Below, in pieces: positions 23,944 to 32,640 of a DNA stretch of 37,156 nt. A program made the translations under genes and the position numbers. The stretch covers positions 1-37,156 of the forward strand of contig JAYUMV010000319.1 in assembly GCA_043762265.1 (NCBI GenBank). Direction: 5' to 3'. Each line of letters starts with the position of its first letter. Positions within the stretch are counted from its first letter, which is position 1. The DNA comes from JANXLO01 sp043762265 (GTDB lineage Bacteria; Armatimonadota; Chthonomonadetes; Chthonomonadales; Chthonomonadaceae). The notes below the pieces were generated by a model, which was given only the letters and a program-made list of their open reading frames with translations, ran no database searches and was not told the DNA's origin.

Positions 23944-26900
23944 CTATTTCTCGCCCAGGCGCTTCAATCCCTGCGCGGCGGCAGGATCGCGTGCATTGAG
24001 TTTCTGAGCCTCGTGGTACTGCGTGATCGCTTCCGGCTTGCGATTCTGCAGAGCGAAGATATCCCCCAACTTCGAGAAGATGTCCGCCCGGACCTCTGGC
24101 GGATAGGCCTTCTCCGTCGTAAGTTTCTGGTAGTATGGCACCGCCTCGTTCTCCCGATGGGAGACGGTCAGAGTCTGTGCCAGTTCCGACATGGCTTCAA
24201 AGTCGTTCGGGCTGGCCTTCACGACCTCCTGATACTGTCGGATGGCCTCGTCTTGATCGCCCTGAAGCACACAGCGTTGCGCGAACCGGCGGCGGATATT
24301 CAGTTTCTGATCGGCAGGCAGGTCCGCACGCGCGAGAAGCGTCTGATAGATTTTGGCGGCTTCGTCTTTCTGCAGATTCATATCGAACTCGTCGGCGAGC
24401 ATCAACTGCGCCGTGACATCTTTCGGCGCCAGGGAGGCGATCTGTCGGTAGACCTCGATAGCCTCGGCGCGCTTGCCCCGGCCGGCCAGGAACGTCGCAT
24501 AGGTATCCAGCACGGGGCGCTGTGTCTTGTGCTGCTCCACAATCCCTTTGAGGTAGGCGTATCCGGCCTCTGCATGCTTCTGGCGCGTAAACTCATCCAG
24601 CACGACCCCCATTAGAACAGGATTGGCGGGCGTCTTTTCAAAGCGGGGTTGCAGCCATGGCAGGAATTCGTCCGGCTTGCCTTCCTCTTTATAGACATTG
24701 GCGAGGTCGGCATACGTCTGGCGGTTCTGCGGGCTCTTGTCCAACTGAACGACATAGAGCGCTTTTGCTTCGGGGAAGCGCTTGAGGTGGATCAGGGCGA
24801 TGGCTTTATAATCGAGAACCCACATCAAGCGCGAATCGTTTTTCGCGATCAGGTCGTAGATTTCGATGGCCTCTGCGTCCCTCCCGGCCTGGCGGAGCGC
24901 CAGCCCCAGCGCGGTCAGGACACCGATATCCTGGGGGGCCAGACGGCGTAATCGCTGATATTCGGCAATGGCCTTGTCCGGTTGGTTGAAGCGCTGGAAG
25001 GTCTGCGCGATGCGTATGCCATCCTCGATAGGAGTTTTCGAGAGGGCGGCGGCCTGGCGGTAGGCGGCGATGGCCTCGTCCGGCCTTTTCTGACTCTCGT
25101 AGAGCTTGCCCAGTTGGGCAAAGACAGTCGCGTTCTTCGGCGATACCATGAGGAGCGCTTTGTATTCGGCGGCGGCCAGATCGAGCTTTTGCTGCTGTTC
25201 GTAAAGCCTGGCGATGGCGGTATACGGTTCCGGATCGTACTGCCCGGTTTTGGCGGCAAGAGGCGCCTCTTCCGTCTTGATCTTCTCCCAGTCGGCAATG
25301 GCTTCGTCCGGCTTGTTCGCCTGCTGTGCCATCCCTGCCAGGCCTCGCAAGGCGACCAGACGCTCGGTTTTTACGCCAGCCGCTTCCGCGACTTGCAGCT
25401 CTTTCGGAGCGGAACTGCCGGTCGCATCGAGGGCCAGTACCGCATTGAAATGAGCGCGCGCCTCGTCCAGGCGCCGCAGTTTGATGAAATCCTGCGCCAT
25501 GCTGTTCAGCGCATTGCTGGCGACTCCGTTCGAGGGCTTGGTCGCCAGAAGCGCCTTCCACTCCTCGGTCGCCTCCGCCAGTTTGCCGGACTTCTCCTCG
25601 ATGTCCGCCGCTTCCTGGAAAGAGATCGGGTTCTTGGGGTCCTGTAAGCGATACTCCCGCCAAATCTTCACCACCTCATCGGCCTTTTTCTGTTTGGTGT
25701 AGGCGGTTGCGATGTGTCGATAGGCGTCGATCTCTTTGGGAGCTTCGACGATCCGTTTGCGATAGAGAGCGATGGCCTCTTCGTAACGCCCCATATCTTC
25801 CAGCAAGGCAGCGTGGCCGAACTGGATCATGGGGTCCTTGGGCGCCAACGACTGGGCCTCTTTAAAGTGGTTTTCCGAAAGGGTTAACTCGTTCTTACGT
25901 TGGGGTGCATCAAACAGATGCATGCCCTGTTTCTGCTCGGCGAGGGCGAGGGCTGCCAGGGTACGCGGATCCTTTGGGGCCAGGTTGTGCGCCAGCAGAA
26001 AATGGAGGCGCGCTGCTTCCCAGTTCTCGATCGCGAAGTAGAGTTGCGCGATATTGAAGTTGGCATCGAAGCTGCGAGGCGTGAAATTGAGTACCGTGAG
26101 GTAGGCCGAAATCGCCTCCTGCACGTTGCCCTGCCGATGCAGGACTGCGGCACGATTGTAGAGCGCTATAGTATTTCGGGGCTCTGCCCGCAGCACCTCG
26201 TCGTATTTTGCCAGGGCGTCCTGCAATCGGTTCTGCTCCTGGAAGATGCCAGCCATCATCAGTTTCGGTTGGATCATCGTCGGGGCGAGACCGGCCGCTC
26301 TCTGCACTGCAATGAGCGCCTCTTTGGTCTTTTTGCGCTGCATAAGCGCATAAGCATAGTCCAGGTAGCCCTGCGGACCGCGCGGATAGGCATCAATGGA
26401 GAGCGAAAACTCTTTTTCCGCTTCCGCCGGGTTCTGCTGCGCCAGAGCGATTGCGCCCAGCACATGATGCGCCAGCGCCGCTATGGCGGATTTGGGTTTC
26501 AGTGCAAGCGCGCGCTTCGCATAATCTTTTGCCTGCGGAAGTCTATTCTGCTGGTTATAGAGTGAGGCGATCTGCACGTAGACCAGGGGATTGTTGGGAT
26601 CGAGGGCGACGATACGCAGCATAGTCGCTTCCGCCTGCTTCTGGTCGCCGCGTGCCTGATACAGAAAGGTCAATCGACCATTCACTTCGATCAGGTTCTG
26701 GGCAGGCAGATGGGCCGCGATGCCGAGTTTCAGGAACTCTTCATAAGCGGGCACGGCCTCCGCCCATTTGTGCGCCTTATCGAGCGCAACGGCACGGGAG
26801 TACTGCTCTGCCGCTTTCTGTACTTCGGGGGGCATCGCCGGAGGGGTGTTTGGGCCGGGTTTGCCACCGGTCGGAAATTGAGACTGCGCAGGCAGCGCAG

Positions 26901-26970
26901 CGGGCAGACATAAGGATAAAAGGGCGGCAATGCCCCATAATACAGGCCGCGCATAGGATACGTTCTTCAA
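23944..26970 (-). CDS. Large secreted TPR-repeat protein
   Basis: A 1008-residue exported protein built almost wholly of tetratricopeptide repeats, roughly twenty or more. Examples are AEAVPAYEEFLKLG, VYVQIASLYNQQNRLPQAKD, RYEEAIALYRKRIVEAPKEI, AQLGKLYESQKRPDEAIAAY and AQTLTVSHREN. The TTG at 26970 is chosen because CGGAG lies 8 nt upstream and a strong promoter ends just before it; it yields a signal peptide (RPVLWGIAALLSLCLPAALPA). Starts at 27018 or 27045 would fall inside the promoter. It is the first gene of an operon with the ABC ATPase and the BNR protein. The TPR superhelix probably acts as a scaffold in the periplasm or outside. It has no recognisable catalytic domain. Confidence 0.9.
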   Translation of the reverse strand: MKNVSYARPVLWGIAALLSLCLPAALPAQSQFPTGGKPGPNTPPAMPPEVQKAAEQYSRAVALDKAHKWAEAVPAYEEFLKLGIAAHLPAQNLIEVNGRLTFLYQARGDQKQAEATMLRIVALDPNNPLVYVQIASLYNQQNRLPQAKDYAKRALALKPKSAIAALAHHVLGAIALAQQNPAEAEKEFSLSIDAYPRGPQGYLDYAYALMQRKKTKEALIAVQRAAGLAPTMIQPKLMMAGIFQEQNRLQDALAKYDEVLRAEPRNTIALYNRAAVLHRQGNVQEAISAYLTVLNFTPRSFDANFNIAQLYFAIENWEAARLHFLLAHNLAPKDPRTLAALALAEQKQGMHLFDAPQRKNELTLSENHFKEAQSLAPKDPMIQFGHAALLEDMGRYEEAIALYRKRIVEAPKEIDAYRHIATAYTKQKKADEVVKIWREYRLQDPKNPISFQEAADIEEKSGKLAEATEEWKALLATKPSNGVASNALNSMAQDFIKLRRLDEARAHFNAVLALDATGSSAPKELQVAEAAGVKTERLVALRGLAGMAQQANKPDEAIADWEKIKTEEAPLAAKTGQYDPEPYTAIARLYEQQQKLDLAAAEYKALLMVSPKNATVFAQLGKLYESQKRPDEAIAAYRQAAALSKTPIEDGIRIAQTFQRFNQPDKAIAEYQRLRRLAPQDIGVLTALGLALRQAGRDAEAIEIYDLIAKNDSRLMWVLDYKAIALIHLKRFPEAKALYVVQLDKSPQNRQTYADLANVYKEEGKPDEFLPWLQPRFEKTPANPVLMGVVLDEFTRQKHAEAGYAYLKGIVEQHKTQRPVLDTYATFLAGRGKRAEAIEVYRQIASLAPKDVTAQLMLADEFDMNLQKDEAAKIYQTLLARADLPADQKLNIRRRFAQRCVLQGDQDEAIRQYQEVVKASPNDFEAMSELAQTLTVSHRENEAVPYYQKLTTEKAYPPEVRADIFSKLGDIFALQNRKPEAITQYHEAQKLNARDPAAAQGLKRLGEK

Positions 26971-27016
26971 GTGTGCAACTCCGTGGCGTGAAAAACGGGG
27001 GGATCGCTTTAGAATC

Positions 27017-27045
27017 ATTGTAGCGGATAGCGGGGCGAAAGTCAA
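27017..27045 (-). promoter_or_regulatory. Sigma70-type promoter of the TPR/ABC/BNR operon
   Basis: On the reverse strand TTGACT (27045-27040) and TACAAT (27022-27017) are 17 bp apart. The start site near 27010 lies about 40 nt before the TTG start of the TPR gene, which supports that start. It is back to back with the tetR promoter. Confidence 0.75.
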
Positions 27046-27081
27046 GATAGATCCGTCGGCGCGACGACAAAAAGCGCCGTC

Positions 27082-27110
27082 TTGACAAACGGGAAATATG
27101 TGCGTATAAT
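27082..27110 (+). promoter_or_regulatory. Perfect-consensus sigma70 promoter of the tetR gene
   Basis: TTGACA (27082-27087), 17 bp, TATAAT (27105-27110): every position matches the consensus. Predicted start near 27117, inside the operator-like palindrome that follows directly, so a bound repressor would block initiation. Confidence 0.85.
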
Positions 27111-27111
27111 G

Positions 27112-27124
27112 TTTACACTGTTAA
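27112..27124 (+). promoter_or_regulatory. Candidate TetR operator 1 (over the tetR start site)
   Basis: TTTACA-C-TGTTAA is an odd-centred palindrome (five of six pairs match). It overlaps the predicted start site of the tetR promoter. A near copy lies before the pump genes at 27791-27803, with 9 of 13 positions the same and the right half TGTTAA identical. That pairing is the main reason to call it an operator. Confidence 0.55.
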
Positions 27125-27146
27125 GTTTATCCAAGGGAGAACTGTT

Positions 27147-27764
27147 TTGGCGTCCGTAGAACGGCGAGCACGAGAGAAAGCGAATCTGCGACACGCCATC
27201 CTGGATGCGGCGCGAGAACTGTTTGTGACTGAGGATTTTCATGCGGTCTCCATGCGGCGTATCGCGGAGAAGATCGAGTACTCGCCGACGGCGATCTATC
27301 TCTATTTCAAAGACAAAGAGGAGATCCTGGCCTCTCTGGCCTCGGAAGGGTTCACGCTGCTGGCGGAACGGTTGGAGGCGCTCGATAACCCCGATCCGAT
27401 CGAGCGTCTGCGCGAGGGCGCACGCATCTATATCGATTTCGCACGCACTCAGACGCAGTATTTTCAGATCATGTTTCAAATCGGGCCGGAGCAGATGCCG
27501 GACGACTCGGAAGCCTGTATGAATAAGGCCAACCTGGGGATGCGCGCTTTCGGATTTATCGTCGCCTGTGTGATGGAGGCGAGCGCCAAAGGTCTCCTGC
27601 GGCCTTTCGCCAGCGACAACATCGCGTCTCATGTCCTCTGGGCGCAGGTGCACGGGGCTGCCGCTCTCATGCTCTCCGGACGGCTGGGCAAGTTGACTCC
27701 GGAAGAGTACGGAACCTTCTCCGAAGAGTTGATCGAAACCACCCTGCGCGGAATGAGAGCATAG
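27147..27764 (+). CDS. TetR/AcrR-family transcriptional repressor
   Basis: A 205-residue regulator. The TTG at 27147 has AAGGGAGA about 6 nt upstream. The N-terminal helix-turn-helix is typical of the family: ILDAARELFVTEDFHAVSMR, RRIAEKIEYSPTAIYLYF and KDKEEILASL. The C-terminal ligand-binding and dimer domain is of the TetR_C type (IYIDFARTQTQYFQIMF; LWAQVHGAAALMLSGRLGK). Its own promoter carries a palindrome over the start site, and a similar palindrome lies upstream of the adaptor and RND genes, so it probably represses both itself and the pump until a toxic compound binds. The gene ends 109 nt before the adaptor. A T-run (CTCTTTTTTT) follows the stop, without a convincing hairpin. Confidence 0.93.
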   Translation: MASVERRAREKANLRHAILDAARELFVTEDFHAVSMRRIAEKIEYSPTAIYLYFKDKEEILASLASEGFTLLAERLEALDNPDPIERLREGARIYIDFARTQTQYFQIMFQIGPEQMPDDSEACMNKANLGMRAFGFIVACVMEASAKGLLRPFASDNIASHVLWAQVHGAAALMLSGRLGKLTPEEYGTFSEELIETTLRGMRA

Positions 27765-27790
27765 CCCGCCCCTCTTTTTTTGACCGCAAG

Positions 27791-27803
27791 TAAACAGTGT
27801 TAA
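27791..27803 (+). promoter_or_regulatory. Candidate TetR operator 2 (before the pump genes)
   Basis: TAAACA-G-TGTTAA is an odd-centred palindrome similar to the one at the tetR start. AT-rich -10-like sequences (TAAAAT, TAATAT at 27817-27827) follow, so a repressor here would cover the -35 region of a promoter for the adaptor and RND genes. Confidence 0.5.
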
Positions 27804-27841
27804 GTAACATAACGACTAAAATAATATTCGATGTGTTCTGT

Positions 27842-27857
27842 GCCTGCTCCGGCAGGC
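27842..27857 (+). other. Hairpin directly before the adaptor ribosome site
   Basis: GCCTGC and GCAGGC form a 6-bp stem with a TCCG tetraloop, ending 4 nt before the AGGAGGG at 27861. It may stabilise the leader or tune translation. It has no T tract, so it is not a terminator. Confidence 0.35.
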
Positions 27858-27873
27858 CTTAGGAGGGAAACCG

Positions 27874-29445
27874 ATGCCGCAGTCAAATCGTTTCGCAATC
27901 CGTCTGGCGCTCTCGCTCACGCTCTTACTCGCCGTTGGAGGCGGAGGGCTCTATCTGGTACAGGCTCAGAGTCGTTCTGGAAGCAGACCGGAAAAGGTCT
28001 CTGCGCTCCCTGCTTCTTCGGGAGCGGCGCTGTTGGTCGAAGCCGTTCCGGTGCGAACACGACGCGTACCGTCCGAAAACTCCCTGAGCGGGCAGGTGGA
28101 GCCCGCTCACATCGCCACCGTAGCGACCGAGGTTGCGCGGCGCATCGTCCGCCGACCGGTGCAGCAAGGGGATCCTGTCGTAGCAGGAGAGACCCTGGTG
28201 GTCCTGGAGACGGATACGGCGCAGGCTGCGCTCGATCAGGCCCGCGCCTCTGCGGCACAGATGAAGGCGGCGCGGCTTCAGGCCGAAAGTGAATTGGAGC
28301 GGGCGGTAGTCGAGACGGATGCCGGTCGGCAGCAGGCTCGGGCCGGGCTGGCTCAGGCATCCGCGGCCGAAGGGCAGGCGCGAGCGCAGGTTGCACAGGC
28401 CGACGCCGGACGGCAGAAAGCCACGACGTTGACGCGCCGACAGGAGCTGCGACAGGCAGAGGCAGGACTGGCGCAGGCGCGCAGCGACGAGAAACTGGCG
28501 AAAATCGAGAACGATCGGAATGTGCTGCTGGTGAAGGAGGGCGCGGCCCCACAGCAGTCCCTCGACCGGACGCGTGCCGCTCTGGAGGTCACGATCGCGC
28601 GCCGTCAGAGCGCGGAGGAAACGCTCTCTCTGGCGACCGAAGGCGCGCGGCAGGAGGACCTCGCTGTTGCGCGTGCACAGGTCGATGCCGCCGATGCGCA
28701 GGTTCGCTCCGCCGCTGCCCAGACCCAGAGCGCACGCGCTGCCGTTCGGATCGCCGACACACGCGACACGCGCCTGGCGGCGCTGCGGCATCAGATCGAA
28801 GGGTTACGCGCCCAGGAGGCGCAGGCCGTCGCCGCTGTCCACCTGGCGGAGATCTCGCTCGGCAAGAGTCGCATCGTCGCACCCTTTCGCGGTCGCATTC
28901 TGGCGACTCTCTCCGAGGCCGGAGAGATGGCCGCCATCGGAACACCGCTGGTGCGCCTCGGGGCAATCGACCGCGTCAAGGTGGTCTTCGCCGTTCCTGA
29001 GAGTTCGCGACCTGCGTTGCACCTCGGGCAGACCACGACGATCACCGTCGATGCCCTGCCAGACCAAAAGTTCTCTGGCATGCTTACCAGTCTCGGTTTT
29101 CAGGCCGATGCGAAGGCCCGATCCTTCCCTATCGAGATCACCGTCGCCAATCCCGGAGAGCGTCTGCTGCCGAATATGGTCGCCCATCTCGTGCTCACGA
29201 TAGATCCACCCACCGCCCGCCTGCTCGTCCCGATCAGTGCGGTCACTACCGATAACGGCACGCCCTGCGTCTTCGTGTTGCGAGGTGGGAAAGCCGTTCG
29301 AACCGGCGTAAAACTCGGCGCACCGCTGGGCGATCAGGTAGAGATCGTGCAGGGAGTGCAGGCCAACGACGCAGTCGCCGCAACGCCTCAGCGTCTGTCG
29401 GACGGCGCGAACGTTCGCCTCGTGCATTCAGGAGAAAGTCGATGA
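27874..29445 (+). CDS. RND efflux periplasmic adaptor (membrane-fusion protein) with long coiled coil
   Basis: A 523-residue adaptor linking an RND pump to an outer-membrane channel. The ATG at 27874 follows AGGAGGG. A membrane anchor (FAIRLALSLTLLLAVGGGG) opens the protein. The split lipoyl domain is visible (PVQQGDPVVAGETLVVLETD; SRIVAPFRGRILATLSEAGE), followed by a beta-barrel (VKVVFAVPESSRPAL; TITVDALPDQKFSGM) and a membrane-proximal domain (LLVPISAVTTDNGTPCVFVL). Between the lipoyl halves lies an Ala/Gln/Arg-rich coiled-coil hairpin of about 220 residues, longer than the usual 60-130, which explains the excess length over common adaptors (about 350-400). Its stop overlaps the pump start (ATGA), so the two are co-translated. 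No TolC-like gene is in the window. Confidence 0.93.
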   Translation: MPQSNRFAIRLALSLTLLLAVGGGGLYLVQAQSRSGSRPEKVSALPASSGAALLVEAVPVRTRRVPSENSLSGQVEPAHIATVATEVARRIVRRPVQQGDPVVAGETLVVLETDTAQAALDQARASAAQMKAARLQAESELERAVVETDAGRQQARAGLAQASAAEGQARAQVAQADAGRQKATTLTRRQELRQAEAGLAQARSDEKLAKIENDRNVLLVKEGAAPQQSLDRTRAALEVTIARRQSAEETLSLATEGARQEDLAVARAQVDAADAQVRSAAAQTQSARAAVRIADTRDTRLAALRHQIEGLRAQEAQAVAAVHLAEISLGKSRIVAPFRGRILATLSEAGEMAAIGTPLVRLGAIDRVKVVFAVPESSRPALHLGQTTTITVDALPDQKFSGMLTSLGFQADAKARSFPIEITVANPGERLLPNMVAHLVLTIDPPTARLLVPISAVTTDNGTPCVFVLRGGKAVRTGVKLGAPLGDQVEIVQGVQANDAVAATPQRLSDGANVRLVHSGESR

Positions 29446-32400
29446 GCCTCACACAGTTTGCGGTGAAGTATCGCCCCGTGACGTATGTCGCGCTGGTCGC
29501 GATCCTCGGATTGGGGATTCTCGCGCTCTTTACGCTTTCGCGGCGGGAGGATCCCGATCTGCAGGGTCGGTTCGTGCAGATCCTCGCGCTCTATCCGGGC
29601 GCGAACGCGGCGCAGGTGGAGGAGCTGGTCAGCGACAAGCTGGAGCGGTCGCTCCTCGAACTTGACGACATCAAGACCGTCCGCAGCACGTCGCGCCCTG
29701 GGATCGCCGTGCTGCAGGCGGAGGCTTCCGACCAACTGCACGACATGAAAAAGTTTCGGGACGAACTGCGCAACCGGATGGACGATGCGCGCGGCGCTCT
29801 GCCGCAGGGTGTCGTCTCAGTCGAGGTGAACGACCGTTTCGCCGACACCTCCGCCCTGATCATCGGCGTTACCTGGGAGGGCGCGACGGACAGGCAGCGG
29901 GGCGATCTTGCTCGCAAACTGCGGGATCGGCTGCGGCGGCTGTCCGACGTCGCAGAGGTTCACCTTGTCGCCGAACAGGACGAGCGGGTGACGGTCTCGC
30001 TCTCTGCGCAGCGTCTGGCGCAGTTCGCCCTGACGCCCTCACAGGTGACGGCGGCTATTGCCCATCGCAACGCTCTTCCGGATACCGGCGGCTCCTTCGG
30101 CGCGGGCGAGGCGCGTCTGCCCATTCAGCCGACCGGAAACCTGACGGATGCGAACGAGCTCTCTCCTCTGATTATTGCCGCGCCCAACGGCCACCCGGTT
30201 GCGTTGCGTGAGATCGCCACGGTGCAGCGGGACTATGCCGACCCGCCGACCCAGCTTCTGCGCGTGGATGGCAAACCGGCGGTCGCGGTCTCGCTTACGA
30301 TGCGCAAGGGCAGCAACATCACGACATTAGGCGCCAAAGCGCGACAGGCGCTTGCCGAGATGCAAACCGAACTGCCTGCCGGAGCCGAACTCCATCTGCT
30401 CAACGATCTGCCTCGCTCGGTAGACCGGAGGATGGGCGAGTTTCTGACCAATCTTGTCTCCGGCATCCTCCTGATCCTGGTCGTGCTCTACCTCTTTATG
30501 GGCCTGCGTGCGGCGTTCATCATCGGAGCGATGCTGCCGATCACCATTCTGGGCACTTTTGCCCTGATGTTCGTGTTCGGCCGCGACATCCAGCAGATCT
30601 CCATCACGGCGCTGATCATCGCGCTTGGCCTTGTCGTCGATAACTCGATTGTGGTGGTGGACAATATCGAGCGTAAACTGAGCCAGGGACTTACGCCGGA
30701 GCGGGCCGCAATCGAAGGCACGGACGAGCTGCGGGTGCCCTTACTTACCTCCAACCTTACTACGGTCGCCTCCTTCGCGCCTATTCTGTTGCTCTCCGGA
30801 GGGGTAGGGGAGTTTATCCGAGACCTCGGCATCGTCACCAGTCTTGCGACGCTGATCTCGCTCTTATTCAACTACACCATTGCACCCCTCATCGCGATCC
30901 GCTTCCTGCGTGCCGACCGGGACGTTCGCCCCAACGCACTGCGCCGCAGCGTTCTCTGGCTCGTTGATCGTTTGCGAGACGGAATCTCGTGGCTGGCAGC
31001 GCTTGGATTGCGTCGGTCCGGCCTCACGGTAACTCTGGCAATGCTCGGCCTCTGCCTCGCCTTCTCGATCATTCCGCGCCTGGGGACGCAGTTCTTCCCC
31101 TCCGCCGAGCGCGACCAGTTCACTGTCGATGTCTGGCTGCCGGAAGGCCGTGACATCCGCGCCACCGAGCGAACCACCACGCGTGTCGAGGCGATCCTGC
31201 GCAGACAACAGGGGGTGCGCTCGATGGCCAGTTATATCGGGCAGGGCGGCCCGCGCTTCTACTACAACATCAACCCGGAAGCGCCTACCGCCAACTCTGC
31301 GCAGGTCGTCGTGAACACGACCAGTCTGGAAGAGACGCATCGGCTCGTGCCGATCGTCCAGAAAGAGATCGACGCCTCGATCAGCGAGGCCCGCGTCATC
31401 GCTCGCACGCTGGAGCAGGGTCCGCCTGTAGGTGCGCCAATTGCGGTCCGGATCACGGGCGAGAGCATCGCCGATCTGCGCGCCACCGGAGAGAAGGTCA
31501 AAGCGATTCTCAACTCCACGCCCGGCACGCTCTCGGTCTCGCAGGACTATGGCGAGCTGCCGCTCGTACTGCGTGCGACCATCGACCAGGATCAGGCGGC
31601 GCTTGCGGGTCTCACTTCCGCCGACATCGCGCAGGCGGCGCAGATGGGTTTCTCAGGAATGACCGCTTCCGTCCTGCGCGAAGGCGACAAGGAAATCCCT
31701 ATTCAGGTTCGCCTCGACCCCCGCGAACGCTCCGATGCGCAGTCGCTTGCGGACATGCCATTGCCTACTTCCAGCGGCACGGTCGTTCCGCTGCGCCAGG
31801 TCGCGTCACTCGCGCTCGTTCCGCAAGAGGGCCGCATTCTGCGCCGGAATCATGTGCGCACTCTGACGGTCTCGGCATACTCCGACGGCTCCCGTCTCGC
31901 CTCACAGACTCTGGCAGACGCCCGCAAGAAGCTGGACGCCATGGCGCTCGCTCCGGGAGTCGCCCTCGGCTATGGAGGCGAACAGGAGGAGGTCGGCAAG
32001 TCGTTCACGGAACTGCTGCTGATGCTGGGCGTCTCGATCGCGGCCAACCTGATCATCGTCGTCTGGGAGTTCAACTCGTTCCGCGCCGCTCTGACCATTC
32101 TGATTGCGGTGCCGTTCAGCATGATCGGCGCAGTTCTCGGGCTGTTCCTGACGCATCAGCCGTTCGGGTTCATGGCGTTCCTGGGCATCACCAGTCTGGC
32201 GGGCGTCGTCACCAACCACGCCATCGTGCTGTTCGAGTATGCGCTGGAAGAGCAGCGGCATGGAGGCACGCTCGATCAAGCCCTCCTTGCCGCCGGACGC
32301 AAACGACTACGCCCGATCCTTCTGACGGTCGCGCTCTCGATCTTCGGTGTCCTGCCCCAGGCGTTCAACGGCGGCTCGCTCTGGCCACCCTTGGCCTGGT

Positions 32401-32543
32401 CGCTCATCTTCGGCCTACTGATGTCGCTGGTTCTGACCCTCGTCATCGTGCCCGCCTTCTACAAGGCGATCTCCTCACGTAGATCCTACCATGCCGTGCT
32501 GCCCGAGGCTTCCCCCTCGGTTGAGATTCCCACGCCAGCGTAG
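29442..32543 (+). CDS. RND-family efflux pump (AcrB-like inner-membrane transporter)
   Basis: A 1033-residue proton-driven exporter, the normal length for AcrB-type pumps. It has the N-terminal helix, a large periplasmic loop, helices 2-6 (LTNLVSGILLILVVLYLFMG onwards), a second loop and helices 8-12 (MLGVSIAANLIIVVWEFNSF onwards). The proton-relay helix 4 reads LGLVVDNSIVVVDNIERKL: Asp400 is kept, while the AcrB-type second Asp is Asn401, as in several RND subfamilies outside the classical HAE1 group. Its ATG overlaps the adaptor stop and has AGGAG 7 nt upstream. The gene ends at a strong bidirectional terminator. TetR control upstream suggests response to toxic small molecules. The substrate cannot be told, and an outer-membrane partner must be encoded elsewhere. 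Confidence 0.95.
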   Translation: MSLTQFAVKYRPVTYVALVAILGLGILALFTLSRREDPDLQGRFVQILALYPGANAAQVEELVSDKLERSLLELDDIKTVRSTSRPGIAVLQAEASDQLHDMKKFRDELRNRMDDARGALPQGVVSVEVNDRFADTSALIIGVTWEGATDRQRGDLARKLRDRLRRLSDVAEVHLVAEQDERVTVSLSAQRLAQFALTPSQVTAAIAHRNALPDTGGSFGAGEARLPIQPTGNLTDANELSPLIIAAPNGHPVALREIATVQRDYADPPTQLLRVDGKPAVAVSLTMRKGSNITTLGAKARQALAEMQTELPAGAELHLLNDLPRSVDRRMGEFLTNLVSGILLILVVLYLFMGLRAAFIIGAMLPITILGTFALMFVFGRDIQQISITALIIALGLVVDNSIVVVDNIERKLSQGLTPERAAIEGTDELRVPLLTSNLTTVASFAPILLLSGGVGEFIRDLGIVTSLATLISLLFNYTIAPLIAIRFLRADRDVRPNALRRSVLWLVDRLRDGISWLAALGLRRSGLTVTLAMLGLCLAFSIIPRLGTQFFPSAERDQFTVDVWLPEGRDIRATERTTTRVEAILRRQQGVRSMASYIGQGGPRFYYNINPEAPTANSAQVVVNTTSLEETHRLVPIVQKEIDASISEARVIARTLEQGPPVGAPIAVRITGESIADLRATGEKVKAILNSTPGTLSVSQDYGELPLVLRATIDQDQAALAGLTSADIAQAAQMGFSGMTASVLREGDKEIPIQVRLDPRERSDAQSLADMPLPTSSGTVVPLRQVASLALVPQEGRILRRNHVRTLTVSAYSDGSRLASQTLADARKKLDAMALAPGVALGYGGEQEEVGKSFTELLLMLGVSIAANLIIVVWEFNSFRAALTILIAVPFSMIGAVLGLFLTHQPFGFMAFLGITSLAGVVTNHAIVLFEYALEEQRHGGTLDQALLAAGRKRLRPILLTVALSIFGVLPQAFNGGSLWPPLAWSLIFGLLMSLVLTLVIVPAFYKAISSRRSYHAVLPEASPSVEIPTPA

Positions 32544-32588
32544 CGAAGGACAATGAACTTCGAGACGCCGCCGGGGGCAAACCGAAAA

Positions 32589-32625
32589 CGCCTTGTCGAA
32601 TTTATAAAATTCGACAGGGCGTTTG
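32589..32625. terminator. Bidirectional terminator between the RND pump and ndk
   Basis: A 15-bp stem (32589-32603 with 32607-32621, one G-T pair) has a 3-nt loop. TTT follows on the plus side and TTTT on the minus side. The two genes converge here, so it can serve both. Confidence 0.85.
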
Positions 32626-32640
32626 TATCACAGAGGGCAA

